Source of the DNA: Pararhodobacter sp.
Lineage (GTDB): Bacteria > Pseudomonadota > Alphaproteobacteria > Rhodobacterales > Rhodobacteraceae
Reading direction: 5' to 3'
Assembly: GCF_034676545.1 (NCBI RefSeq)
Contig: NZ_JAUCBZ010000015.1
Span: 651,001 to 715,000 of the forward strand
DNA: 64,000 bases
Below, one piece after another: positions 43,365 to 52,188 of the stretch. Position 1 is the stretch's first letter. Every line of letters starts with the position of its first letter. The position numbers and the translations under genes were made by a program. The notes beneath the pieces are model-generated. The model did not search any database. It was not told where the DNA came from and saw only the letters and a list, made by a program, of their open reading frames with translations.

Positions 43365-43812
43365 CGTCTTTGTCAGCGTCTTTGTCAGCGTCGACATCTG
43401 GCTCATCCGCCTCATCGGGGGCAGCGACATCGGCCATGACGCGCGGGTCGGCGAACATGCGGCGCGCGTTGTCCATTGCGTCAAACGTCTTGTCCAGCTC
43501 GAACCGCAACTCGGGCGCGAAACGCAGGTTCAGGCCATGCGCCACTTGATGCCGGATCTCGCCCTTGTTGCGCCGCATGGCGGCCAAGGCGGCCTCGGGC
43601 TCGCGCCCGCCCAGCGGCATGACAAAGGCAATCGCGCTGCGCAGATCGGGCGTCACCCGCACCTCGGACACGGTGATCGACATGCGCTGCAATTCCGCGT
43701 CATGCACGTCGCCGCGTTGCAGGATCTCGGCCATCCGGTGACGGATAACCTCGGCCACCCGAAGCTGGCGTTGTGATGGGCCCGAGGCCTTGGGGAAACG
43801 TTTTGCACTCAT
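43357..43812 (-). CDS. rbfA: 30S ribosome-binding factor RbfA, 151 aa
   Basis: Helps mature the 16S rRNA 5' end and 30S subunit, especially in the cold. N-terminal SQRQLRVAEVIRHRMAEILQ and the KH-like DAELQRMSITVSEVRVTPD are typical. The C-terminus is an acidic, repetitive tail (DADKDADKDDA) longer than in E. coli. Divergent from dapB. Confidence 0.93.
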   Translation of the reverse strand: MSAKRFPKASGPSQRQLRVAEVIRHRMAEILQRGDVHDAELQRMSITVSEVRVTPDLRSAIAFVMPLGGREPEAALAAMRRNKGEIRHQVAHGLNLRFAPELRFELDKTFDAMDNARRMFADPRVMADVAAPDEADEPDVDADKDADKDDA

Positions 43813-43935
43813 GGCGCATATGTAGGGGATTCCACGCGCCGCTGCAATCCGCTCACAAGCAAGCGTGACCTGCGCAAAGGCGGTTTTCTGCCGCCCTTGG
43901 GCGCGCTATGACAGGGGCGAACAAAAGGGGGCGAT

Positions 43936-44769
43936 ATGACCAACACAACCGCGACCACAACCGCGACCACAACCGCGACCGTCGTGACGGGTGTTTCAGG
44001 CCGCATGGGCCGGATGCTGGTGCAGGTGATCAACGCCAGCGACAAGGTGCATCTGTCGGGCGCGCTGGAGCGTCCGGGTCATGCGTGGATCGGCAAGGAT
44101 CTGGGCGAGGCGCTGGGCGGGGCGGCCAATGGCATCATCGTGCAGGGTGATCCCCGTGTGGCCTTGCAGGGCGCGCAGGCGGTGATTGATTTCACGGCAC
44201 CATCCGCAACGGTCGCCCTGGCCCCGATTGCCGCCGAACTGGGGGTCGCGCACATCATCGGCACCACGGGTCTGTCCAAGGGTGATCTGGCCGCGCTGGC
44301 CGAGGTCGCGAAATCCGGCGTGATCGTGCGGGCGGGCAACATGAGCCTTGGTGTGAACCTGCTGGCCGCACTCACCCGCAAAGTGGCCGAAGCCCTCGAC
44401 ACCGATTACGACATCGAGATCATCGAAGGCCACCACCGCCACAAGGTCGATGCGCCCTCGGGCACCGCCTTGATGCTGGGCGAAGCCGCCGCAGCCGGGC
44501 GCGGTGTTTCCCTTGAGGACGCCGCCGTGCGCGCTCGCGATGGCATCACCGGGCCGCGTGAGGCGGGCAGCATCGGCTTTGCCGTGGTGCGCGGCGGCGA
44601 TATCATCGGCGAACATGACGTGATGTTCGCCGCCGACGGCGAGCGGATCATCCTGCGGCATATCGCCAGCGATCGCTCGGTCTTTGCGCGCGGTGCGGTC
44701 AAGGCGGCGGTCTGGGCGCAGGGGCGCAAGAACGGCGAATACGATATGGCGGCGGTTCTGGGGCTTTAA
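43936..44769 (+). CDS. dapB: 4-hydroxy-tetrahydrodipicolinate reductase, 277 aa
   Basis: NAD(P)H-dependent step of lysine/diaminopimelate synthesis. NAD(P) loop VTGVSGRMGRMLVQ (after an extra 15-residue N-terminus), TGLSKGDLAALAE, then IIEGHHRHKVDAPSGTALML with the catalytic His, and GEHDVMFAADGERIILRHIA. The first ~15 residues derive from a 12-base tandem repeat (TATT units) and are probably dispensable; the usual start would be near the VVTGVSG core. Position next to rbfA is common. Confidence 0.95.
   Translation: MTNTTATTTATTTATVVTGVSGRMGRMLVQVINASDKVHLSGALERPGHAWIGKDLGEALGGAANGIIVQGDPRVALQGAQAVIDFTAPSATVALAPIAAELGVAHIIGTTGLSKGDLAALAEVAKSGVIVRAGNMSLGVNLLAALTRKVAEALDTDYDIEIIEGHHRHKVDAPSGTALMLGEAAAAGRGVSLEDAAVRARDGITGPREAGSIGFAVVRGGDIIGEHDVMFAADGERIILRHIASDRSVFARGAVKAAVWAQGRKNGEYDMAAVLGL
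43945..43980 (+). repeat. Tandem 12-base repeat at the dapB 5' end
   Basis: Three perfect copies of ACAACCGCGACC directly after the ATG, encoding Thr-rich residues. The in-frame 12-base unit would lengthen or shorten the N-terminus without a frameshift. Confidence 0.9.
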
Positions 44770-44778
44770 GCCGATGCT

Positions 44779-44961
44779 TCAAAAATCGACGGCAATGCCC
44801 TTTTTCTCCCAGTCGCCATAGCGCACCGGCTCTGGGCCGTTGCGCCCGCCCAATTCCCTGGGCATCGGTTTCGCCTCGGCTTCGGCCTTGAGGCGGCGCG
44901 CTTCGGCTTCGGCCAGGGCGCGTTGCGCGGCGGGGGGCAGGGTGGATGGATCATGGGTCAT
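44779..44961 (-). CDS. DUF1674 / succinate dehydrogenase assembly factor 4-like protein, 60 aa
   Basis: Small protein ending in ELGGRNGPEPVRYGDWEKKG followed by IAVDF, the DUF1674/SDHAF4 signature, which in mitochondria helps flavinated SdhA assembly. A charged helix precedes it (residues ~12-35). ATG 44961 begins MTHDPSTLPPAAQRALAEAE. Convergent with dapB. No sdh gene in the window. Confidence 0.85.
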   Translation of the reverse strand: MTHDPSTLPPAAQRALAEAEARRLKAEAEAKPMPRELGGRNGPEPVRYGDWEKKGIAVDF

Positions 44962-45050
44962 GCGGGTTTCCTTGCGGCTTTCCTCGCACTGGGCGATAGG
45001 ATAGGCGCAACTTAAGCGCCGAACCCCACACCGACAAGACCGGAGACCCC

Positions 45051-46292
45051 ATGCCGCAGCCTTCACACGCCGATCCGCGCCAGATGGCGGCCCTGCTGGT
45101 CGCTGGGGTCGTCTCCGAGGGGCAGATGTTGACCGACATTGTCCTGCCCAATGCCGACCCAGCCACGCGGGCCCGCGCGCAACGTCTCGCCTTGGCGACC
45201 CTGCGCAATCTGGGCCGCGCCGATGCCGTGCTGACCCCGCACCTGCGCAAAGCCCCGCCCGAGGGCGTGATGGCCGCGCTGCGCGTGGCCACGGTCGAGA
45301 TGCTGGAACTGGGTGCACCGCCGCATGGCGTGGTGAATGCGACCGTGACCGCCTTGCGTGCGCAGAAAAAAACCACCCCGCTGGCGGGTATGGCCAACGC
45401 GGTTCTGCGCCGCGCATCCGAGTTTGAGGGTTGGCATGATCTGCCGGTGCAGCGTCTTCCCGGCTGGTTGCGGCGCAGACTCAAGGGTGTTTATGGCGAA
45501 GAAACCGTCGCCGCCCTTGAGGCCGCGCATAACGCCGCCGCCGCGCTTGACCTGACGTTGAAACCCGGCGCGAAAGATGTGCCTGAAGGCGAAGTGTTGC
45601 CAAACGGCTCCGTGCGGCTGGCGGCGGGCGTGCAGGTCAGCGCCCTGCCGGGGTTCGACACTGGCGATTGGTGGATTCAGGATGCCGCCGCGACCCTGCC
45701 AGCCACGGTGCTGGCCGCGCAGCCCGGCGAGCGCGTTCTGGATCTCTGCGCTGCACCCGGTGGCAAGACCATGCAACTGGCGGCGGCGGGCGCACAGGTC
45801 ACCGCGCTGGACATGTCCGGCCCGCGCCTGAAACGGCTGCATGAAAACCTGGCCCGCACCGGCCTGAGCGCCGAGGTGATCACCGCCGATGCGCTGACAT
45901 GGCAAACCGACGCGCCGTTTGACGCGATCCTGCTCGATGCGCCCTGCTCTGCGACGGGCACCATCCGGCGGCATCCGGACCTGCCCTTTGTGCGCAAACC
46001 CGGCGACGTGGCGGAGCTGGTCACGCTGCAAGCGCAGATGCTTGACCACGCGCTGACCTTGCTGAAACCCGGCGGGCGGTTGGTCTATTGCACCTGCTCG
46101 TTGCTGCCGGATGAGGGCGAAGCGCAGATCCTCGCCGCCTTGGCCCGACATCCGGCGTTGAAACCCTTGCCCCTGCCGCAAATGCCCTTTGGCCGCGCGA
46201 CCGAGGATGGCGGCTGGCGCACCCTGCCCGGGGATCTGCCGGGCGGGAATGACGGGTTTTACATGGCGCTTCTTTGCCGCGATCCGCTCTGA
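45051..46292 (+). CDS. rsmB: 16S rRNA (cytosine-967-C5)-methyltransferase RsmB, 413 aa
   Basis: N-terminal NusB-like RNA-binding domain (residues ~1-130, with PHGVVNATVTALRAQKKTTP). C-terminal SAM domain with LDLCAAPGGKTMQLAA (motif I), ILLDAPCSATGTIRRHPD (PC motif with one catalytic Cys) and LVYCTCSLLPDEGEAQI (TC motif with the second Cys). Methylates 16S rRNA C967 or the equivalent. Confidence 0.92.
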   Translation: MPQPSHADPRQMAALLVAGVVSEGQMLTDIVLPNADPATRARAQRLALATLRNLGRADAVLTPHLRKAPPEGVMAALRVATVEMLELGAPPHGVVNATVTALRAQKKTTPLAGMANAVLRRASEFEGWHDLPVQRLPGWLRRRLKGVYGEETVAALEAAHNAAAALDLTLKPGAKDVPEGEVLPNGSVRLAAGVQVSALPGFDTGDWWIQDAAATLPATVLAAQPGERVLDLCAAPGGKTMQLAAAGAQVTALDMSGPRLKRLHENLARTGLSAEVITADALTWQTDAPFDAILLDAPCSATGTIRRHPDLPFVRKPGDVAELVTLQAQMLDHALTLLKPGGRLVYCTCSLLPDEGEAQILAALARHPALKPLPLPQMPFGRATEDGGWRTLPGDLPGGNDGFYMALLCRDPL

Positions 46293-46356
46293 CGGCGTGA
46301 CAGCGGCGCGGCTTGGCGCTATTCCCTGCGCAACAGGCAATGAGCAGGGCACAACA

Positions 46357-48108
46357 ATGCAAAAGGGCTGGGCAGCGCGCAAACGGCGGTGGGGCAATCG
46401 CCTCGCGGCGCGCGCTTCCCGTTCGGCACCGCCGGCGGGCGGCTTTGTGTCGATGCCCGAACCACGCACCATCGGCTTTTTCGCGCGCGGCAAACAATTG
46501 ACCGCCGGGAATTTTTTGCTGGCGGGCCATGTTGTCGAGACGCACCAGCCTTGGGACATCGTGCCGCCCTCGCTTGGGTTCGCGGCGGAGTTGCACGGAT
46601 TTGGCTGGCTCGATCACATGGCCGCGGCGGGCGACCGGGCGGCGCGGCTCACGGCGCAGGGCTGGGTCTCGGACTGGATCGCGCGGTTTGGCATGGGCGA
46701 CGGGCCGGGCTGGGAGCCGGATATCACCGGGCGGCGCATCCTGCGCTGGATTCAACACGCAATCTTCCTGACCTCGGGTCGCGACGGCGCGGAAAACGCG
46801 CCGTTCTTTGCGGTTCTGGGGCGGCAATCCGCTTTTCTGGCCCGTCGCTGGCACAGCGCCGCGCCGGGTTTGCCCAAATTCGAGGCGTTGACCGGTCTGC
46901 TCTATGCCGCGCTGTCACTGATTGACATGGAGCGCTATCGCGACGACGCGCTCAAGGCGCTGGCCAAGGCTTGCGCCGATGATATTGCCACCGATGGCGG
47001 CATCGCCAGCCGCAACCCCGAGGATCTGCTGGAGGTTTTCACCCTGCTGGCCTGGGCGCAAATGGCGTTGCGTGACGCCGAGCATCCCGTCCCCCCGGCG
47101 ATAAGCGCGGCCATCAGCCGGATTGCGCCCTGCCTGCGCACGCTGCGCCACGCCGATGGTGGCCTGGCGCGCTTCCAAGGCGGCGGGCGCGGCATGGAGG
47201 GGCGTCTGGAACATGCGCTTTCCGTCTCGGGCGTGCCGTTCGGCCCCAAGAACAAACAGGCGATGGGCTATGCCCGCCTGGAAGGCGGGCGCACCACGGT
47301 GATCATTGACGCCGCCGTGCCGCCCAGCGCGGACTCTGCCCATGCCGCGCACGCCTCGATGCTGGCGTTCGAACTGACCTCGAACCGCCGCCCGCTGATT
47401 GTCAGCAGCGGCTCTGGCATCCCGTTCGGGCCGGAGTGGGAAAAGGCCGGGCGCGCAACCAATTCGCACAGCACGCTGTCAATCGACGGCTTCAGTTCGG
47501 CGCGGTTCGGCAAGGCCAGCCGCCCCGAGGATGGCGGCGCGCCGTTGCTCGATGGCCCGAAATCCATCACTCAGCACCGCACCGACGAACGCGACGGTGC
47601 CTCGCTTCTGCTCAGCCATGACGGCTATGTCGCGACCCACGGGTTGACCCATGTGCGCACGCTGGACCTTGGCCATGACGGGCGCGTGTTGCTGGGCGAG
47701 GATATTCTGGTCGCGCGCGAGCCCGCGCATATCAAACACCTGAATCAGGTGCTCGACGCCGGCAAGCTGCGCGGGATCGGCTATGCGCTGCGGTTCCATC
47801 TGCACCCGGACGCCGACCCCTCGCTGGACATGAATGCAACGGCGGTTTCAGTGGCGCTGCCCTCGGGCGAGATCTGGGTGTTTCGCTTTGACGGGCCGGG
47901 ACGCTTGTCGCTGGAGCCGTCGGTGTTTCTGGAAAAAGGCCGACTCGCCCCGCGCCCCTGCCAGCAAATCGTCATTCGCGCCGCGCTTTTGGCCGAGTCG
48001 AGCCAGATCAACTGGACACTCGCCAAAGCGCAGGATACCCCGCTGGCCATCCGCGATATCGGCCGTGACGATGATCTGGCGATGCCGCGCGACATGTTCA
48101 AAGACTGA
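46357..48108 (+). CDS. Heparinase II/III-family protein, 583 aa
   Basis: ATG 46357 gives MQKGWAARKRRWGNRLAARA; a longer frame overlaps rsmB. N-terminal helical toroid (to about residue 300, containing WDIVPPSLGFAAELHGFGWL and KFEALTGLLYAALSLID), then a beta-rich C-terminal domain with GPFGPEWEKAGR-type and TNSHSTLSIDGFSSARFG segments and a PEDGGAPLLDGPKSITQ stretch. This family includes polysaccharide lyases, but alphaproteobacterial members between rsmB and purH are conserved and uncharacterised; the lyase activity is not established. No signal peptide is apparent. Precedes purH by 16 bases. Confidence 0.8.
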   Translation: MQKGWAARKRRWGNRLAARASRSAPPAGGFVSMPEPRTIGFFARGKQLTAGNFLLAGHVVETHQPWDIVPPSLGFAAELHGFGWLDHMAAAGDRAARLTAQGWVSDWIARFGMGDGPGWEPDITGRRILRWIQHAIFLTSGRDGAENAPFFAVLGRQSAFLARRWHSAAPGLPKFEALTGLLYAALSLIDMERYRDDALKALAKACADDIATDGGIASRNPEDLLEVFTLLAWAQMALRDAEHPVPPAISAAISRIAPCLRTLRHADGGLARFQGGGRGMEGRLEHALSVSGVPFGPKNKQAMGYARLEGGRTTVIIDAAVPPSADSAHAAHASMLAFELTSNRRPLIVSSGSGIPFGPEWEKAGRATNSHSTLSIDGFSSARFGKASRPEDGGAPLLDGPKSITQHRTDERDGASLLLSHDGYVATHGLTHVRTLDLGHDGRVLLGEDILVAREPAHIKHLNQVLDAGKLRGIGYALRFHLHPDADPSLDMNATAVSVALPSGEIWVFRFDGPGRLSLEPSVFLEKGRLAPRPCQQIVIRAALLAESSQINWTLAKAQDTPLAIRDIGRDDDLAMPRDMFKD

Positions 48109-48124
48109 GCCAAGGACTGCTGCC

Positions 48125-49709
48125 ATGACCGACCTCGCCCCCCTGAAACGCGCTCTGCTGTCGGTGTCCGACAAGACCGGGCTGATTGATCTGGGCCGCG
48201 CTTTGGCCGAACGGGGCGTTGATCTGGTCTCCACCGGCGGCACCGCCAAGGCCCTGCGCGACGCGGGGCTGGCGGTGCGCGATGTGTCCGACCTGACCGG
48301 CTTTCCGGAAATGATGGACGGCCGCGTGAAAACCCTGCACCCGATGGTGCATGGCGGGCTGCTGGCGTTGCGCGACGATGCGGGGCATGGGGCCTCGATG
48401 ACCGAACACGGGATCGAGGCAATCGACCTCTTGGTGGTCAATCTTTATCCGTTCGAGGCCACCGTGGCGCGCGGCGCGGGTTACGATGAGGCCATCGAGA
48501 ATATCGACATCGGCGGTCCGGCGATGATCCGCGCGGCGGCCAAGAACCACGGTTTCGTCAGCGTTGTCACCGATCCCGAGGATTACGCGGCGGTCTTGGC
48601 CGAACTGGACGCCAACGGCGGCCAGACCACGCTGGCCTTCCGGCAGCGGCTGGCGCAGATCGCCTATGCCCGCACAGGCGCCTATGACGCGGCGGTTTCC
48701 ACCTGGATGGCGCGGGCGATCGGGCAGGAGACGCCGCGCCGCCGGGTGTTCGCCGGAACCCTCGCGCAAAGCCTGCGCTATGGTGAAAACCCGCACCAGT
48801 CGGCCGCGTTTTACACCGATGGCTCGGGCCGCCCCGGCGTGGCAACCGCCACGCAGCATCAGGGCAAGGACCTGTCCTATAACAACATCAACGACACCGA
48901 CGCCGCGTTTGAACTGGTCAGCGAATTTGACCCGGCCAACGGCCCTGCCTGCGCGATCATCAAACACGCCAACCCCTGCGGCGTGGCCATCGGCGGCACC
49001 TTGCTGGAGGCCTATCAGCGCGCGTTTGATTGTGACCGCACCTCGGCCTTTGGTGGGATCGTCGCCTTGAACCAGCGGCTCGACAAAGCCACCGCCGAGG
49101 AAATCGTCAAGATTTTCACCGAAGTCATTATCGCGCCGGGGGCCGACGAGGACGCCATTGCGGTGTTCGCGGGCAAGAAAAACCTGCGCCTGCTGACCAC
49201 CGACCGCCTGGCCGATCCCAGCGCCGATCTGCTGAGTGTGCGGCAGGTTTCGGGCGGGTTTCTGGTGCAGGACAAGGATAACGGACGGGTTGATGACCTG
49301 ACCGTCGCCACCAAACTGGCCCCCACCGACGCGCAACTGGCCGACATGCGCTTTGCCTGGACCGTCGCCAAACACGTCAAGTCCAACGCCATCGTCTACG
49401 TCAAAGACGGCGCGACGGTTGGCGTGGGTGCCGGGCAGATGAGCCGCCTCGACTTCAGCCCTCATCGCCGCCAAAAAGGCCGAGCGCATGGCCGAGGTTC
49501 TGGGCCTGCCCGAACCCCTCACCAAAGGTTCGGTCGTGGCCTCGGACGCGTTCTTCCCCTTTGCCGACGGCTTGATGGAGGCGGCGGGCGCGGGGGCTGT
49601 GGCGGTCATCCAGCCCGGTGGCTCCATGCGCGATGACGAGGTGATCGCCGCCGCCGATCAGGCCGGACTGGCGATGGTCTTCACCGGTATGCGCCATTTC
49701 CGGCACTGA
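48125..49709 (+). CDS. purH: Bifunctional AICAR transformylase / IMP cyclohydrolase PurH, interrupted by a 1-base frameshift
   Basis: Last two steps of IMP synthesis. N-terminal cyclohydrolase: LLSVSDKTGLIDLGRALAER, STGGTAKALRDAGLAV, GRVKTLHPMVHGGLLALRDD. Transformylase: SLRYGENPHQSAAFY and IIKHANPCGVAIG (the Lys-His pair). The frame shifts at 49454-49455: after GAGQMSRLD the expected SALIAAKKAERMAEVLG is in the +1 frame, as if one extra T were inserted in GACTTCAGCC. The rest, ending GMRHFRH, is intact; removing one T gives 527 residues, the normal length. The gene is usually essential without purine supply, so an assembly error is likeliest. Confidence 0.9.
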
Positions 49710-49710
49710 T

Positions 49711-50202
49711 ATGAGACTTGCCACCATCATAACCCTCGTGATCCTGGCGCTGGATCAGGCGCTGAAATGGGCCGTGGTCGTCGGCCTGAATCTGGCTGAC
49801 GTCCTCTATATCGAGGTCCTGCCGCCCTATGTGAACCTGACAATGGCGTGGAATCGCGGCGTGAACTTTGGCCTGTTCGCCGCTGATTCTCTCTGGTTGC
49901 GCTTTGTCCTGGTGGCTTTGGCGGTGATTGTCACGGGCTGGGTCTGGTTCTGGGTGAAACGCGATGGCGCACGGCCCATGATGCAGATTGCGCTGGGCTT
50001 TTTGGCCGGCGGGGCGCTGGGCAACGCGATTGACCGGCTGGTGTGGGGCGCGGTGGCCGATTTTCTGAATGTTTCGTGCTGCGGCTGGACAAACCCTTGG
50101 GCGTTCAACGTCGCCGATATTGCCATCTTTATCGGCGCGTTCGGGCTCATCTTTGCGTCAGGTGGCAAAACGCCCCGTGACGACAGCGCAGGCTTGCGTT
50201 AA
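49711..50202 (+). CDS. lspA: Lipoprotein signal peptidase (signal peptidase II), 163 aa
   Basis: Inner-membrane aspartyl protease that cuts lipidated prolipoproteins. Four hydrophobic segments, N-terminal ILALDQALKWAVV, and the catalytic pair in GALGNAIDRLVWGAVADFL and FNVADIAIFIG. Starts one base after the purH stop. The next gene encodes a lipoprotein, a fitting but probably coincidental neighbour. Confidence 0.95.
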   Translation: MRLATIITLVILALDQALKWAVVVGLNLADVLYIEVLPPYVNLTMAWNRGVNFGLFAADSLWLRFVLVALAVIVTGWVWFWVKRDGARPMMQIALGFLAGGALGNAIDRLVWGAVADFLNVSCCGWTNPWAFNVADIAIFIGAFGLIFASGGKTPRDDSAGLR

Positions 50203-50236
50203 ACAAACCTTGCTTGCGACCATCGGGGAAGCTGAG

Positions 50237-50764
50237 ATGACGCGTTACCAACTGTTTGCTGCGGCCGGGCTTTGCCTGCTTGCCCTGTCTGCCTGTTCGC
50301 GCAGTGGGGATATCCCGATTCTGATGAACGCGGCCTCGCATCAGGACGACCCTGACGAGTTTTCGATTGTGCCCACCGGCGCGCTTCAGGCCCCGGCAGA
50401 TTTTTCCACGCTGCCGCCACCCACGCCGGGCGGAACAAATCTTGTTGACCCCGATCCCCGCGCGCAAGCCGTCGTGGCCCTTGGTGGACGGGTTTCCGCC
50501 GAACGCACAAGCGGCATTCCGGCGGCAGATGCCGGTCTGGTCGGCTATGCCGGGCGCGGCGGCGTTTCCGGCGATATCCGCGCCACACTCGCCGCCGAAG
50601 ATCTGGAACTGCGCCGTGACAACAACCCGCGTTTGCTGGAACGAGCGTTCAACACCAACGTCTACCGTCAGGCCTATGAAGAGCAGCTTCTTGATCCACA
50701 GGAAGAGCTGCGTCGCTGGCGTGCGCGCGGTGTGCGGACCCCTGCGGCCCCACCGCAACGCTGA
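50237..50764 (+). CDS. DUF3035 lipoprotein, 175 aa
   Basis: ATG 50237, lipoprotein signal MTRYQLFAAAGLCLLALSAC with a lipobox (LSAC). The mature part has the DUF3035 signature DEFSIVPTGALQAPADFSTL and LPPPTPGGTNLVDPDPRAQ, and a C-terminal charged region (EEQLLDPQEELRRWRARG). Conserved in Rhodobacterales at this locus, between lspA and M16 peptidases. Function unknown. Confidence 0.85.
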   Translation: MTRYQLFAAAGLCLLALSACSRSGDIPILMNAASHQDDPDEFSIVPTGALQAPADFSTLPPPTPGGTNLVDPDPRAQAVVALGGRVSAERTSGIPAADAGLVGYAGRGGVSGDIRATLAAEDLELRRDNNPRLLERAFNTNVYRQAYEEQLLDPQEELRRWRARGVRTPAAPPQR

Positions 50765-50853
50765 TCCGCGCCCATCACTTCTGCGCCAAGTGGCTTGCCG
50801 CCACGATAGATCACGGTACATCTGGGTCGAGTCCTGAAACCGGAGCCCTCACG

Positions 50854-52188
50854 ATGTCCTATCCCTTGCGTCTGCTCGCAACTGCCTGCCTCGCGGTTGC
50901 GACCAGCCTGACCACGGCCTTCGCCAGCGAACCTCAGCTTTTCTCGTTGGATAATGGTATGCAGGTGGTGGTGATCGAGGACCATCGCGCGCCGGTTGTC
51001 GTGCACATGGTCTGGTATCGCGTCGGTGCCGCCGATGACCCGGCCGGGCATTCCGGCATCGCGCATTACCTTGAACACCTGATGTTCAAAGCCACCGACA
51101 CCTTGGCCGAAGGCGAGTTTTCCGAAACCGTCGAAGCCAATGGCGGCAGCGACAATGCCTTCACCTCGTGGGATTATACCGCCTATTACCAGCGCGTTGC
51201 CGCTGATCGCCTGGATCTGATGATGCAGATGGAGGCCGACCGCATGGTCAACCTGCGTCTTGATCAATCGGACTGGTTGCCAGAGCGCGACGTGATCCTG
51301 CGCGAACGCGGGCAGACGTTGGAATCCAGCCCCGACCGCGTGTTTGGCGAGCAATTGCGCGCCGCCCTGTTCCAGAACCATCCTTACGGGCGTCCAATCA
51401 TCGGTTGGCGCCATGAGATCGCCGCGCTGACCGGCGACATTGCCACGGATTTCTACCGCACCCATTACGCCCCCAACAACGCGACCTTGGTGGTTGCGGG
51501 GGATGTGAACGCCGATGAGGTGCTGGACCTGGCCCGGCAGTATTATGGCCCCATCCCGGCCGTGGCCGATCTTCCCGACCGCGCGCGCCCGCTTGAGCCA
51601 CCACAACTGGCCGAGCGTCGCGTGATCATGCGCGATGGGCGTGTCGGTCAGCCGTATGTGAACCGTCTCTATCTGGCCCCGGTCCGTCGCACGGGCGACC
51701 AGCGTGAGGCCGCCGCGTTTGAGATGTTGTCCGCTCTGCTTGGTGGCAGCGCGCAAACCTCGGTGCTGGAACGGCGGTTGACCTATGACGAGGGCGTCTC
51801 GCTGGTGACATGGGCCGGATACTCGGGCACCGGACTTGATAATGGCACCTTTTCGTTGGGGATCATGCCCGCACAAGGCGTCTCGTTGCAGGAGGCCGAG
51901 GATGCGCTGGACCGTGTGCTGGCTGAATTCATCGAAACCGGCGTCGATGCCGAGCAACTGGAGCGCGTCCGAATGCAAGTCCGCGCTCAGTCGATCTATC
52001 AGGAGGACAACACCGAGAGCCGGGCGAATTCCATCGGGTCGGATCTGACCGTCGGCCTGACGCTGGCAGACAGCGAATCCTGGATCGACGTGCTGCAATC
52101 GGTCACCCCCGAAGAGATCATCAACGCGGCCCGCTCGCTCGATCGCCGTTCGTCGGTCACAGGCTGGCTGATGGGAGAGGACGCATGA
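50854..52188 (+). CDS. M16-family zinc metallopeptidase, catalytic member, 444 aa
   Basis: Signal peptide (MSYPLRLLATACLAVATSLT then TAFA). The inverted zinc motif HxxEH is present as IAHYLEHLMFKAT (about residue 75), with the third ligand Glu in the region LDLMMQMEADRM. Also VAANGGSDNAFTSWDYTAY-like strand. Functions with a second M16 protein as a paired 'clam-shell' peptidase in the periplasm. ATGA overlap to the next gene. Confidence 0.92.
   Translation: MSYPLRLLATACLAVATSLTTAFASEPQLFSLDNGMQVVVIEDHRAPVVVHMVWYRVGAADDPAGHSGIAHYLEHLMFKATDTLAEGEFSETVEANGGSDNAFTSWDYTAYYQRVAADRLDLMMQMEADRMVNLRLDQSDWLPERDVILRERGQTLESSPDRVFGEQLRAALFQNHPYGRPIIGWRHEIAALTGDIATDFYRTHYAPNNATLVVAGDVNADEVLDLARQYYGPIPAVADLPDRARPLEPPQLAERRVIMRDGRVGQPYVNRLYLAPVRRTGDQREAAAFEMLSALLGGSAQTSVLERRLTYDEGVSLVTWAGYSGTGLDNGTFSLGIMPAQGVSLQEAEDALDRVLAEFIETGVDAEQLERVRMQVRAQSIYQEDNTESRANSIGSDLTVGLTLADSESWIDVLQSVTPEEIINAARSLDRRSSVTGWLMGEDA

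Noticed and set aside
46189..46356. An earlier start for the heparinase-like gene
   Set aside because: It overlaps the end of rsmB; ATG 46357 is the first start that does not run into it.
48125..49709. Treating purH as a decayed pseudogene
   Set aside because: Only one base is wrong, all motifs and the C-terminus are intact, and the locus order is conserved.
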